From: Nemertoderma westbladi
Lineage: Eukaryota; Xenacoelomorpha; Nemertodermatida; Nemertodermatidae
DNA: 64,000 nucleotides
Assembly: GCA_032718475.1 (NCBI GenBank)
Contig: JAUCBJ010005047.1
Span: forward strand, 18,479-82,478
Direction of reading: 5' to 3'
Position 1 is the stretch's first letter; every line of letters starts with the position of its first letter. The translations under genes were made by a program, and so were the position numbers. This document shows, piece after piece, positions 23,269 through 35,484 of the stretch. A model generated the notes under the pieces. That model was given only the letters and a program-made list of their open reading frames with translations. It was not told the origin of the DNA and made no database searches.

Positions 23269-26200
23269 TTACCAAAATGGGCACCATCCAATGTAACTTT
23301 GACATAAGTTCTCGTTACTTGTCGCCTGATCGATTAATTTATCCACTTGCAGTTCGATGCTGAGTGTAGACAGATGCCTCATTTCGTTCTCTTGATTACC
23401 TACAGGTACTTGTCCACGAATTATATTTGGATTATCGTTTAATGGATTAATATTTACTGTATCGTCATTTGTGAAATCCAGTCCTGTCAATTTGTCCTTC
23501 ACGCGCTTTATTATAGCCACAGCTTTCTTATTGAGAAGTTCGGGCCGTTGACCCTCAACTTGAGCTCCATTGCGATCATTCGCTATACGTGACGTTGAAA
23601 GGATAGTATCGGCAATGGATTCATCATCAAGGCCATCGGTTGAATGACGTGTCATTGTTGTATGAGTGGCGCCAGCTACTCGTTTCTTATTGTTGTCAAC
23701 GAGCCTCCACAAGTGAAGTGGATCGTAGACGAATGCCTCTAATACTGCCATTACACTGTCTCTATTTTGACGCAAAACTGCCATGACTGATGCGCAGGTC
23801 TTTCTATATGTTCCATCAATACCAGTAACCTCCATTGCCTTAGTTAGCATGCGCGTAAGACGAAATGGTATCTTTTCAGGGAATTTTTCCCTATGCATCG
23901 CGACTTCGAAACAATCACCAAAGTCAATATGTAGGATTCTGCCATTATCTCGTTTCATCATAAGATTGGAAGGGTGGCGATCCCCCAAGCCCAATATATA
24001 TCCAACAATACTCATTACTGCTAGACTACGAATATAATTTGTTCTTCTCTCAAACCAAACCTCTGAGCTGGGACTTCTCATCCAAAGTATCTTTGAAAGA
24101 TCATCACCATGTGTGTGCTCCAGTGCATTTTCAAATACCTCAACTTTTTGAATTCTCGTGAGATGGTCATAGTCAGGGGCCATTCGAAGCATTATGCGGT
24201 GCTCAATATTTAACAAAATTTTTTTACGGTCACGATATTCTCTAATCAAAGCATGGAATGTATCACAATTTGGTACCCATCCCAGTAATCCAGAGTTAGT
24301 TGACAGTGGTACTACAGAATATCTTTGGATACAATTGAGTTCGCGACTGCATGTGTCTGGATCATTGGCTAGAAGGGAATTCACCAGCCCAAATAACTGC
24401 ATTACTCGTTCATCTTGCCTCAAATCTTCATGGCCCTTCAATAAGAATTGATACTCCTTTCCATCTGATCCAAATATGGATATTTTTCGTGGCCTTTGTT
24501 TTGATGTAATAACCTGAAGTGTTTGGTGGCAATGGCTGATTCTTATTATTGATTTGTTGGCTTCATAAGTTCCTGGAACTGCCAATTCGAGATTATGTGA
24601 TGTTAGAAGATTAGGTGAAACATATTGAAGTTCGAGTGAGGTCAATTGAGGCAATTGTTTGGAAATTCGCCGAAATACATGATAATACAAATCCCAAGCT
24701 TGAGTTAGATCCTTCGAATTCTGTGATTGTTTATATTTGCGACACCATTCTCGAGCTTGCCTTAAATCTGTTCCATATGCCTGGTTGAATGATGTTTCCT
24801 TGACAGTGTGCATCCCCCTTTCCATCATATCATGCAATGGTTCCAAAGTACGAAACATTCCCTGTATATTTCGTTCTCCGAAGTATAATCTAGATGCCTC
24901 TTCCAGGCCTTCATGCCACAATTCATGCCAAAGAATAGCTACTCTTATTAGCTCTTCACTGATCATTTTTGCTTGATTGACTAAACCACCACTATGTTCA
25001 CACATGTTATTTAAAATTTTATTTGCTGCTTTAATACGAGGCTTCTCTCTGGCTTTTTCTGTACTAGTTATTGGAATTGGCATACGTAAATCATCATTTG
25101 ATTTTGCTGCTACACACAAGGGATAGACAAGAGCCTGTGGATGATGCTTGCCCACCTCCATCAAAAGACTAGAAATTAATTTCACCACCTCATTCTTATG
25201 GTGATCTAGCCTTGCTATTGTTTGCGGTATAACCTGAAGCCAAACATCTATACTCAGACCCTTAATAGCTTCCTGCAAAGCATCTGACACAGACTCTGTG
25301 TGACCATAAGCAAACCAAATAGTGAGCAGTCGTAATGCATTTTGTAATGAATTTGCACGGGATAAGTTGATAGCTCGTGTGTAACATTTTACAGACATTG
25401 CTGAAAGTTTGCTTAGATCATTATCATCACCCTCAAATACATCATCCATATCATTTGCTGTATTGTGTGAAGTACCAGCTGTAGATATTTCATCATTGGG
25501 TGACATTTCTGCAAATTTGTCACCATTTGATAGCTTAATACTTGATTCTTTTTTACAACCATTATCATTTGCAAACTTTCGCCAAACAACTACATCATAT
25601 GTTTTCTTGGCCAATGCATGCCAGGCTTTATAACACTGCTCATCATATATAGTTGATTGTTTGTAATGATCAAGAATTGTATTATATGATTCTTGTTGAA
25701 GATTATCCATGATATATAGCCAAAGCCCAAGCTTAAAGTAACATCGTGATAATAACTTGCTATACTCATTCCTTTCAGCATGGCACTTTGCTTCCTCAAC
25801 TGCAGTCATATGAGTTGTTATAGGGCTTAATGTAACTTGTTTTTCTCGTACAGCTATGTCTTCCATCAGAGACTTATATCTTGGAAGCAATTGTGTGAAT
25901 ACAAATGTTTCCATATACTTGTATGTTGTTCGCTTTTGAATTGATTCTGCTGCAATGTCTAATGAGCCTGACCCAGATTCATCCCACATGTGCTTAATAT
26001 AAGCATATGTAACTGAAGGTGTTTTAATATCCATAAATATGTCATGGAAATTGATAGGCTTTACCCTTGATGTACTTCCACTATAATTTAAATCACGTAT
26101 AATTAAATCCTGGAGAAGTCTCTTACTAAGATTCATATTTCTGTTCCTACCACTACGGCAGAGACTAGCATATTTAATGATGGGTCTAGGATCAAAGTTA

Positions 26201-29200
26201 TCCTTCTCCTCTGCACTATCGACAAGGCTACGAACTGTTAAAATTTTTTGCCAATCCTCAGCATACTTTCTATTGCCCTGTAATCTACTCCACCAAATTT
26301 CACGAATGGCACTTCGCCTATCCAATGTCGCAGCCTTATATTCAATAATTTCCTCCAGCTCAGAAAGCATCTGTACATTTAGCAAAATAGTATAGGCTCT
26401 GCGGTAACTTTCACCAACCATTACCATTATATCAGTATCTAACATATCTCTGGCCTGATTTATAAATCTTTGAGCATCATTCATTCTTTGAAGATTAATT
26501 GAGTAAACAGCATTTAGAAACAAACCATCATAATTATCCCTATCTTTATCTAATACGGCTACGCATTTTGCCATTTGATCCCAATCCTGCTTGTTCCAGG
26601 CACCATATGCACTAATTTTAGCCATATTTTTTTTCATTTCATCGTTTACATTATCCCATTTAGACTTTGTAAGCTGATGTACCTTATCCCAGTCCCCTAG
26701 TGCTTCAGAGCAACGCATTTGTCCGAGAACAAGACTATTGTCATTTGGATGTTGTTGGGCTTTAAACTCATAAGCCGCTGCTGCCTTCGACCAGTCCATT
26801 AATTTCTCATACCATTTATCCTGAAACTCTACTCCTTTGGTATGTTTTGCATATATCACCACACCTTCTGCTGCTTCAGGAAGCTGTAATTTGTTATTGA
26901 CACTAATAAGTGCATCAACAACTTCAGTACTAACACCAATTTGAAATTGACTTTCATAATAGTGCAAAGCCTTTGCATATGAGCAACAATTCATTGCCTG
27001 GTCACCCAGAAATGATGGTTCCAGAGGAAGAGGTCCCCTATCACAGTGCTCCATGAACTCTGTAAGGTCTAAAAGGACTTGTGTAATATCTGGTAGATCT
27101 TGATTTTTCAACGCCAGGTGTAAATTTTGTGAAAGCTCATCCTGCTGAACTTCATTCAGTTCACTCCAACAAGAGACAAATGCACTGTTAAAAAGGGCCT
27201 TAGCTGCAGGAGGATATGCTTGTGCTAAAGTACAACATGCTCGTAAAGCAGGTGATGGGGATTCTTTGATTAATTGAACTCCTAGCCGCCGAACCCACTC
27301 TGCCCAGTCATCTCGAGAAACGCGTCGTGTTGAACCCCAAGCTTGTTGCAGACCTGTTACATTTACAGACAACTTTTTAGTACTTTCATTTGAAGTTGAT
27401 AATAAAGGATCATCAAGTACTGGCATCACAAGCATAGGTGACTTAATAGCATGTAATGACTGTTGGTGTTCATATTCTCTAAATATTGTAGGGTGTATAA
27501 TTCTTTCTATTAATATATCATATGTATTAGATACAATCTTGTGTTTATTAAAAACCTTATTTACCATTGGGGAAAAAACCTTAAACTGCTTTCCCATTTG
27601 TTCAATAACAGCACAGAGTGTTAATACTGCCATTGGCCGTAATTCCGATACCAAGTCAATCGTTCTGGTTAAGGAGTGTATTAAAATAGATGAATAGTCT
27701 GTCAAATCTAATGATTTAGTAAATACTTTAATGGTTTCTAATGCTGCATGTCTCACTTGCACTGGATTATCTCCTCTGTCATATAATCCAACTATAGGTG
27801 GGAGAACAAGATGTAAATAATCATCTAAATTTGATTCAAACAAGTGCATTGTTTTCAATAATTTGAGTGTAATGTATCTATTTTGACTTTTATCATTTAC
27901 AAATATTCTCAACATATGTGGTATTATCTTCGGGAGATATATTTTGAAATCACCTTGTAATGCTTGTGTTATTTGCTCAATAAGAGCTATTAAGGTGTTC
28001 TGAATAGGGCTGTTAACTTGCCATTGATCCTTGATAATGTGAACTATTTCACCCATATAATTTCTGGCATGTTGCTTTACAATTGAAATCAATGTGCCAA
28101 GATTTTGAAGCAAAAATTCTCTAATGTTTGGGTCAGCGTTTTTCACAACCTCAATGTATGTTGGCATAATCTGTGGCAAAAAAGTAACACATTTTGTGCC
28201 GAGTGTTTTAAATATAAACATAACAGCCTGTACAACCATACTTGTATAGTGTGTTAATGAATTCTCTCTCATTATTTTCATTAATGTAGTAATTGAAACA
28301 GAGATGTAATGTTCATCTAAATTGTCCTGGCATGTATATAGGGATAGGTGATTAACATTTGCAAGTTCAACATCATAATCATCTCCTGGTTTGATTCCTA
28401 TTGAAACCTGCGCCCAACCTTCAAGTTCAACATCCTGCATAGTACCAGGTTTGTACCGATATGGATCTAAAGCACCAATTATGCCTACAACTCGAATAAC
28501 TTCCCTTTTTACATCATGTGATTGTTCCTTTTTTAACATTTCGAGAAATATATCCATTAAACATCTGTGTTTTAAATAAGGTTCTACAACATATCCTGTG
28601 TATTTAGCTAATTGACCCATGCAGCATATAGCAGCCATTCGTTTCTCCATATTACCAGCATCTTGCAAAATATCAATGACAGATGGCATCAATTCATCAG
28701 CCCATGCTTGCATTGCAACACCACTGACAACAGCTTGACTGCCAACGGCTTGGAGTAGACTTACAACCACATCAGAGTGTTGTTCTGTCTTTATTTTTGG
28801 CGCAATTGACTGCATTATAGATTCACTGTATGGCCTAACCAGGGTGGGTGCACTGTCAATTAGTGTGCACAGGAGTGTGGCACTTTGATCTCGGTTCCTT
28901 CCGAAACTTGAGTGTTCTAATTCGGTTAGAGTTTGTATTAGGAATTTTCTTAAACAGGGCATTACATAAGCAGGATTTACAATGCATAGGCGTCCTACAA
29001 TTTGCACAGCTAAATTGCGTATCTCAAAAACTTCATCATGTAAGGCTATAAATAGCGATGATAAATTGTCAGCCTGCGCAAGATGGCGGTCAAAATGCGA
29101 TACTAATGATTCCAAACCACATTTGCGAATATCAGAATCTGTATCAGTTATGCCTAATGATAAGATCATTTTGAGGACAATTGAAACCCTTTGTACTGTT

Positions 29201-30286
29201 GAATAACTAATGGTATTCTGGCTATGTTCTTTGCACTCATTTTGCAAAATGAGACATAGAAGATGACTGCAGGTCTTTATTGCTTCATTTCTGATCTGCT
29301 TGTTTCCATTATTCAAGAATTGATTTGAGCAAACAGATATGAAACAATCCAATTGTTTTGTATCTAATTTAAATCGTTGAAGTGTTTGTAAAGCTAAAAT
29401 GATGCTGTTAACATCTCCTTGCACTTCAGGTATCCCCACATTAGTAGAAGGTTGGCTGGAGTTCTGTTTTGTTCGGTATGCAACGCCTGTCAAAGAAAAA
29501 TGGATGGCGTTCACAAGTTTATGATTGACACTCATCACAAGAGCTCTGTCATGAACTTTTCTTAAACTGAAAAATGTGTGGATTACAGGTGTACTTAATC
29601 CCATAGATAACAATGGATTAAGTATTTCTATAAGTTCTTTTGCAATATGACCCTGCAGTGCCCTCCCCAGTAAGCCAATGCATATAAAAATTGCCGGATC
29701 TACAAAATAAACACCCTTGCCTTTCTTTTTACTCTCCTCTCTTCCAGGCAAGTATGTATATATCGCATCCATTATTAGAGGCTTAAATGAAATAATGTCT
29801 GTCTTGGCAAAGAGTGCAATTATACCAATAGCTCTGAACGCATTTATCTTTTCTTTACCATATCGTACAGAAGTAATCAGGTAATTCATACATTCGTCAA
29901 CATCTTTTGATGATATCAATTGCTCATCATGATATCCAAATGCCACCAATCTTGCTATAACTTGAAACATCACCTCATGTATAATGTTTGATTTATCAGA
30001 TTTGTGGTTCAATACTTTTTTGTAAATAAAAGAAAAATTCTGATGTATTAGATTCTGGCATGTTTTACTGCTGCTCAAGTCATGGTGTGGCAAGTACTGT
30101 TGTTGATCGGATATTTGTGTGTCGGCCTCAAGCCATAAATTATCAATATCTCTTTTTGTGGTTGATAGAAATCCTAATCGAAGCAATTCATTGAGTATCA
30201 ACAGTCCTCCATGTACTTTTTCCTCCTTGACCCCATCTATGCAGGCAGTTGGAACTGTCATTGTATTATGAAATAATTTCTCGTAG
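23269..30286 (-). CDS. MTOR: mTOR/TOR serine-threonine kinase, coding exon 2 (residues ~214-2552)
   Basis: TOR is the catalytic PIKK subunit of TORC1/TORC2 and phosphorylates S6K, 4E-BP and Akt-class substrates to couple nutrients to growth. This single exon encodes most of the protein: HEAT repeats to about residue 1280, the FAT domain (about 1300-1950), the FRB domain ('EGLEEASRLYFGERN', with the rapamycin-contact Ser kept, and 'QAWDLYYHVFRRISKQ') near 1995-2090, and the kinase domain. Kinase motifs are 'FLLKGHEDLRQDERVMQ', catalytic loop 'GLGDRHPSNLM' and 'HIDFGDCFEVA' (about 2163, 2315 and 2330). FATC ends in the canonical 'YIGWCPFW'. Together with exon 1 the predicted length is 2552, against 2549 for human mTOR. 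The acceptor is 'ttttttttgcag' at 30287-30298, giving eight codons upstream of the first internal Met. There are no stops or frameshifts over 7 kb, so it is evidently functional. The human Ser2448 region is not conserved as a basophilic site. Confidence 0.97.
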
Positions 30287-30754
30287 CTGCAAAAAAAACA
30301 TTCTTATTTTAAATAACACAATGTTAACTGTATATACCTTCTTAGTAATTCTTACAATCGAACGTATTTACGTTATGCACGCTACGTCACGCAAAGGAAA
30401 ATAAAAACTTACATATATACAATACAGTATGGTAAATATATATCTATAGGTCTAATCGGTGATCTGATCAGATCAATAGTGGTTCAGTGTCACTCAGGCA
30501 GGAGATGAAATTCTAATACAACTGGACCTAATTCCAAATTCAGCAGTTATCCTTAACAATTGCTTTAACAAACCTAACAAAACCCCAAAACTAAAGGATG
30601 GCTGTATTGTATTGAGCAATTGTCCACCACCCACAATATTTGAATTAAGTAACTATATTACTGTATTTTACCTACTTACAACTTACACTTCCCAAGTTAT
30701 TGCCTCCCCTAGCCTTATGTAGTTAAGGTACCGGTAATACATTAAAACACATAC
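30287..30754 (-). other. Only coding-region intron of the TOR gene (468 bp, phase 2)
   Basis: The donor is 'TG|GTATGT' (GT at 30754-30753) and the acceptor is a pyrimidine tract plus GCAG (AG at 30288-30287). Joining exon 1 (phase 2, TG) to the C at 30286 gives a Cys codon, followed in frame by 'YEKLFHNT' and the second-exon frame. This replaces the 'WYRHTF' region of vertebrate mTOR. Reading straight through the donor hits a stop within three codons. No nested gene is seen in the intron. Confidence 0.9.
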
Positions 30755-31395
30755 CATTTTGATACAATTGCACCTTTATATTCTCGTTGAGCCATTAACA
30801 TTAAACACGACCTCAATGCAAAGACAGCACTCTCTCTTACTGCCTGCTTGTAATCGCATATGGCAACACCTATGTTCTCAAAGACATCTCGGATGTGCTG
30901 GTAAAAGAAAGTGGGTGCATTGTCAGCTAATTCTCTGAGAACTAATACAGCTGCATGTCTCCTCCCCTCATTCCTCTCTTCCTGAAGCGATTCCACTGCC
31001 TTCTTGACTTCAAATTCAACGTATTCAGATGTGAATGAACCTCCAGACAAAGCTAATCGTCCCACAACTTTGGCTGCCATTTCCATTACGGACTGATCAT
31101 GGAAAGGTAAAGAATTTCGTAAATAATTTGCATATCGAGAAGTTCTCATTGTGTTTCCTATATCATGACCTATGAGGCTATCTATAGCCAAAATTCCACC
31201 CTTTTTGTCATGTGCATCTGAGCTGGAAACCATTTCAAATATTTGATGATTTAAATCATCCAGAAATGCAATCTGTTCTTCCTTTGGCGCATCACATAAT
31301 TCTGTGATAACGTACATTTTTAAGTTATTGGCAGATTTATTTCTCGCATCTTCATTTCGACTTTTCAAAGCCGATGTAAATGAACTTGCCTTCAT
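30755..31395 (-). CDS. MTOR: mTOR/TOR kinase, coding exon 1 (N-terminal HEAT repeats)
   Basis: Encodes residues 1-213 plus two bases of codon 214. The sequence aligns collinearly with the N-terminal HEAT region of animal mTOR: 'ALKSRNEDARNKSANNL', 'LNHQIFEMVSSSDAHDKKGG', 'ANYLRNSLPFHDQSVMEMA', 'EYVEFEVKKAVESL' and 'RNEGRRHAAVLVLRELADN'. The chosen ATG (31395-31393) is preceded by an in-frame TAA seven codons upstream, and the leader before the HEAT core is shorter than in vertebrates (about ten residues before 'LKSRNE'). A LINE relic begins only about 90 bp upstream, so the promoter and 5' UTR are either very short or overlap that element, unless an untranslated exon lies farther away. No TATA box is convincing. 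Confidence 0.95.
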
Positions 31396-31802
31396 TGTTA
31401 ATAGATTATTGAATTAACATTATTGACATTATGATTATTACCGGTACGTCAAGTCAACACCTACCACTACTGCTGATTGATTGATTGATTTTATTTTCCA
31501 AATAACATTAAAAACAAATTAAACACAAGATTTAACACGGTACTGGTAATATTGATTACAATATGTAAGTTAATGATATGTCATGAACAGAAAGTAATTC
31601 CTGGTGATACAAACATTTATTAGAGACAACAGACAATACATAAATAACTACTGTAGGTCATTCATTAGGCGTAAATAAGTTCCTGGTGGTGTGGCGGTGG
31701 GATAAAGTCTAATTAAATTAAATAAGCATACTAAAAAATCTAAAAAAGTTTAAAGACTGCTAAAAAATAATCGTTGTACGCATACCCCTAAAAAATATAT
31801 TG

Positions 31803-32050
31803 TTACTAAATTACTACTTAGGATCGGCACGCTGCATTGCAGCTACATTTTTAAGAATGCTGTGCCGGCTTGTCGACAAAATTGCGCTGCCACAACTACC
31901 TATAACCCATGACATTTGCTAGATCATCCGCATCTTTAAGGCCAGTGTCCTTTAAGATGCGTCTCAAGAAAGTCATGGGCTGTCCACCATGCTTATTCAC
32001 TCCATGAGGCTGGCTGGTCCTCATGGCGAAAGCATTGTCCTGCAACTAAA
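31803..32050 (-). mobile_element. Nested RTE-like LINE 3' fragment (copy 1)
   Basis: The minus strand encodes 'NKHGGQPMTFLRRILKDTG' with the same downstream block and 3' end ('gccggcacagcattctta', ending near 'gatccta') as the copies at 50490-50690 (minus) and 53740-53930 (plus). An internal deletion of about 20-30 bp just before this block removes the 'LVLW' region. It sits inside the 3' region of the family A LINE. Confidence 0.8.
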
Positions 32051-32385
32051 TCCTGTTACTAAATTAAAAATTACTGACTCTGAAAATCTGAATATTAAAA
32101 TTAAAGACAGCTGAAAGGTACTGTATTATTGTTACCAAATTAATTACAAATCAAGCTCAAATTAAATTTATACTGTACAGTAGTAGTAGTAGTAGTTGCA
32201 CCAATTGCGTTCATTAAAAAGTTTTACAACCATTCAATATTCGTAGTTTTCATAGCTCTATTAAAGTTACTGTATTAAAATATTATTATTAACTCTAAAA
32301 TAAAAATATTTTTAAGTATAAAAAAATATTACATTGGCAAAAAATACAGCTGCACCAAGTTTGATTGTTAAAATGGAGGGATTAT

Positions 32386-32415
32386 CCTTATGCGGTAAAC
32401 CGCGTTTCCATAAGG
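32386..32415 (-). other. 3'-UTR hairpin of family A LINE (copy 1)
   Basis: On the minus strand 'cccttatggaaacgcggttt' is followed by 'accgcataagg'. The arms ccttatg/cataagg and cgcggt/accg can pair. The same arrangement occurs at 43177-43205 (plus) and 43855-43895 (minus). Confidence 0.55.
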
Positions 32416-32779
32416 GTCCCAACTAATAGTAATTGGTGTATTCTGGCGGTAGTAAGTAAACTTATCGACTGTGACTGAATTAAAAATAAAAATATAAATT
32501 ATACGAAGTAAGGTGTGCTACAGTAGATTAACGTAAAAATAAAATAAAAATATATAAAATTGTTTTTATTAATTAAGTATAAAAAGTGGATGTCTGAGTC
32601 TAAAAAGTCTGAGTTAACAACAAGTTTAGAAAAGCTCGGGCTTTAAATTGAGAGTTTATTTAAAGATGGTGTGTTCGTTTATTAAAAGTTTTATACGATT
32701 TGAGTAAAAAGAAAAATATATATTATTAGTTAATAAATGAATGCCGATATTGAATGGTTGGTTAATTTTTCTAGGTACC

Positions 32780-33480
32780 GGTAGTATTTCTTAACGTTAT
32801 GTTTGGAAACAATTAAAGAGGTTGAGTCTGTGATGGTGGCTGGGAGTTCATTCCACATCTTTGGACCGAGGAAGCTAAACGTATTCTGGTCGTATAAATG
32901 TATTTCTTTGAGGGACCGAGGCTGGTTCGTTGGTTGATCGCAGACACTAGGTGGACTCGCGGAAGTGTATAAGATCGATTAGGTACTGAGGTGCTTGACC
33001 GTGTTTTACCTTATACATCCAGGAAAGGATAACAGCCTCGAGACGTTGTTGTAGAGGGAGCCAGTTAATGTCCACGTAATGGGCAGACTCGATATGCGCT
33101 CTGGGTCCGAGGCCCAAGCAGAATCGAACGCACTTCTGCTGGAGGGCTTCGAGATGCTGGCGAAGTCTGGCTGAAATAGTGAAAAACCACGTAGAGCTGT
33201 AGAGGCCGCATAGTCGAGATGGGGCTGAATAAGAGAGTTACAAAGCATTATGCGAATGGATCGGACGAGAATCTGGGCGTTTCGATGAAGAAACTTCAGT
33301 CTGGTGTTGCCTCTTTTTAATATTTTAGTTGCCATTTCCTCACCAGTTAATCGTTGATTTATTTATGTTCCCAGGTAGGTGACGCATTTCCGGTTTGGTA
33401 TGCGTTTCTCACAGCAATAAACTTCCAACTCTGATGCAGTAGAAAGTCGTTGGTGAGTCCTGAAACCAACCGGTGCCAAT
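32780..33480 (-). pseudogene. LINE family A: RT thumb and C-terminal domain, frameshifted
   Basis: The minus strand reads 'RTHQRLSTASELEVYC', then 'NRKCVTYLGT' followed by a stop, 'INQRLTGEEMATKILKRGN', 'RLKFLHRNAQILVRSIRI' and 'LCNSLIQPHLDYA'. After a frameshift near 33190 it continues 'LRQHLEALQQKCVRFCLGLG', 'AHYVDINWLPLQQRLEA' and 'APQYLIDLI'. These blocks are the usual thumb-to-C-terminus order of CR1/Jockey-group ORF2 proteins. At least one stop and one frameshift show that it is dead. The catalytic palm is missing. Confidence 0.75.
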
Positions 33481-33486
33481 AGCGGT

Positions 33487-33847
33487 ATTGATTTTATTTA
33501 GTTTAGGCTTTAGCCTTTAGGCATACCCACCCACCCAGCCCAGCCCATCCAGTCTAGTCTGCCAGTTTAGTGTAAAATTTATTTCATTGCTGTACGTATT
33601 GAACAACGAAGTTCACACACTTATGCAACAAACAAAGTTTATAAAAGCACTATTTTGGGGGCGTCTATACACTATCTGACTTTATACACACTAGGCTTAC
33701 ACTATCAGACTATATCAGTATAATACAGCTATAGGAATAACAAAACCTAACGAATACCGGTAGGGTAGGTACAGAAATACGTTAGTATACAAATAATTAA
33801 ATAGTTATATTACCGGTGTAACAGAGAATTTTCACTCCCCATGCAAA
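33487..33847. other. Unique AT-rich DNA
   Basis: No gene recognised. It contains a C-rich stretch near 33520-33555 and two near-duplicate 'cacactatc(a/t)gact' motifs around 33670-33710. Confidence 0.55.
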
Positions 33848-33850
33848 ATC

Positions 33851-35435
33851 ACCCCCGGTTAAAATTCCCTAGTGTATTCTCACTCCCGGGGTGTATTTAC
33901 CAGTGTATTTTAAACCCCTCCAGTGAAAACTCACCCCTGCATTATCAATTTTCTTTTCATTCTCAATTTAGGGAAAGGAGTAGGTTACAGAGGCACATTT
34001 ATTTAACCAACTCATATAACCAGCTCACAATTTAATGACACCTGTATTTGAAAACAGTCGGTTTGCCTACTTTAAATGCTGAAATGTTAAAATTTTCGTG
34101 TTCGCTACGCTCGCATCTTGATCACATCTACATTTAAAAACAGTCAGTTGACGTTGACCTACTACTAATACTACAGCAGTACAGTACTATCTCAGTACCT
34201 ATCTGACTATTACTGTCAGATGTATTTATGTTAACATAATTGTAAAATTTCCTTGCTCACTACGCTCGCATTTTAATGTTAAAATACTGTAGGGCTACAC
34301 AGCTGACACAGCATTATAAACTGATAAATTATTACAATTCAGCAATTACTGCAAAATTTCATAGTCAATTGTTGGCTTGGCGCGCATTGGATATCATCGG
34401 TCCGACGAATCTGTACAAAAAAGTACAAAAAAATACATAATAGTACAATATAGTACAAAAGAGTACAATAAAGTGCAAAAATAGTACAAAAGAGTGCAAA
34501 AATAGTACAAAAGAGTACAATCGACTAAGAAACGCATACAAAACGTGTATACCAGTGTAGTATACACTACACTACACTACACTTGTAGGCCTATACAAAT
34601 ATAATTAATTGTAAGCAAATGCAACGGCACCGAAATATGCGCTGCTACCGGTACAGTGTCAATCACTAGCGGCCTTGGTTCTGTGGTCAGTATGAAATGA
34701 TTGACATAACTTTGATTCATGTAGATTTTGACAGGCATACAAGTAGAAATAGGCTTCCTACAGTTCGTATAATACAATATAATGCAATACATACCATGCA
34801 GTGGGTAGATAAAACTCCTAACTGAGATTCAAAATTTAGGTCATAGTCTTAAAGTAGCCCATATACTGAAGGATAGACTGTATTCTACATTATATGTAGG
34901 CTATGTGTGTACGCCTCTATCTGCAACTTTATTGAGTTCTCCCTCTGCAATTTTGCGGACTTGGGAGCGTTTTTTGAACACAAAAAGCTGCATTAAAACA
35001 CAGCTAGATCAGCCCCCGCTCAATGCATGGCTCGCCCCACAATCAGACAATGCTTTGTTTTATTTTGCACATCATGTGCGCCCCTCTAAACGATTTGAAC
35101 TGCAATTGGATACACGTTTTGCAAGCGTTTCTCACTCGTTTGTACTCTTTTGTACTATTTTTGCACTCTTTTGTACTATTTTCACACTTTATTGTACTCT
35201 TTTGTAGGCCTATTCTTTTTTTGTACTATATTGTACTATTTTGTATTTTTTTGTACAAATTCGTCGGACCCGATAGGTCCCTATCATGGCTGGCGCGATT
35301 TTCGTTTAACCAGAACGCGTGTGGCGCGCTTTTTGTCAGTATTCCATATAGCAGTATAGGGCCCTAGTCAATTCTAACTGCTGAACTGGGGGTGAAGACT
35401 GAAAATACACAATACAGTGAATTTTAACCGGGGGG
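33851..35435. mobile_element. Foldback-like structure with TACAAAA-rich inverted arms
   Basis: The main inverted repeat pairs 34397-34552 with 35108-35274 (about 160 bp each). Both arms consist of iterated 'gtacaaaagagtacaa', 'agtgcaaaaatagtacaaaa' and 'gtccgacgaat' blocks, ending at 'aaacgtgtat'. Outside them, a second shorter pair matches 33851-33895 with about 35378-35430 ('cccccggttaaaattc'). The 555-bp loop has no frame with family resemblance. No transposase was found. It could be a foldback transposon, or a hairpin-derived tandem duplication. Confidence 0.6.
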
Positions 35436-35454
35436 GGGGGGGGGGGGGGGGGGG
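35430..35454. repeat. poly-G homopolymer (25 G)
   Basis: A pure G run at the outer end of the inverted-repeat structure, facing the 'cccccggtt' at its other end (33852). Confidence 0.95.
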
Positions 35455-35484
35455 TGTGGAAATTCTCTGCTGCACCTGTACAAC

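Larger units (their letters stand above)
31484..33486 (-). mobile_element. Decayed 5'-truncated LINE (family A) upstream of TOR
   Basis: Minus-strand element. The 3' edge carries an (aatc)n tail (seen as 'tgattgattgattgatttta' on the plus strand), followed inward by about 1.3 kb of untranslated or decayed DNA that includes a hairpin at 32386-32415 and a nested fragment of another LINE (31803-32050). An RT C-terminal half lies at 32780-33480. Its coding part is closely related to the LINE at 42263-43059 (shared 'CVTYLG/SITYLG', 'INQ-LTG-EMA' and 'RLKFLHR' blocks), which defines family A in this window. Confidence 0.7.

Noticed and set aside
23783-29206. Plus-strand frames opposite the TOR exon
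   Set aside because: Short antisense shadows of the conserved minus-strand TOR coding sequence with no independent motif.
31484-33499. 13-bp direct repeat 'attgattttattt' as a target-site duplication of the family A LINE
   Set aside because: The left copy overlaps the (attg)n simple-repeat tail of the element itself, so the match may be coincidental; I did not use it to define boundaries.
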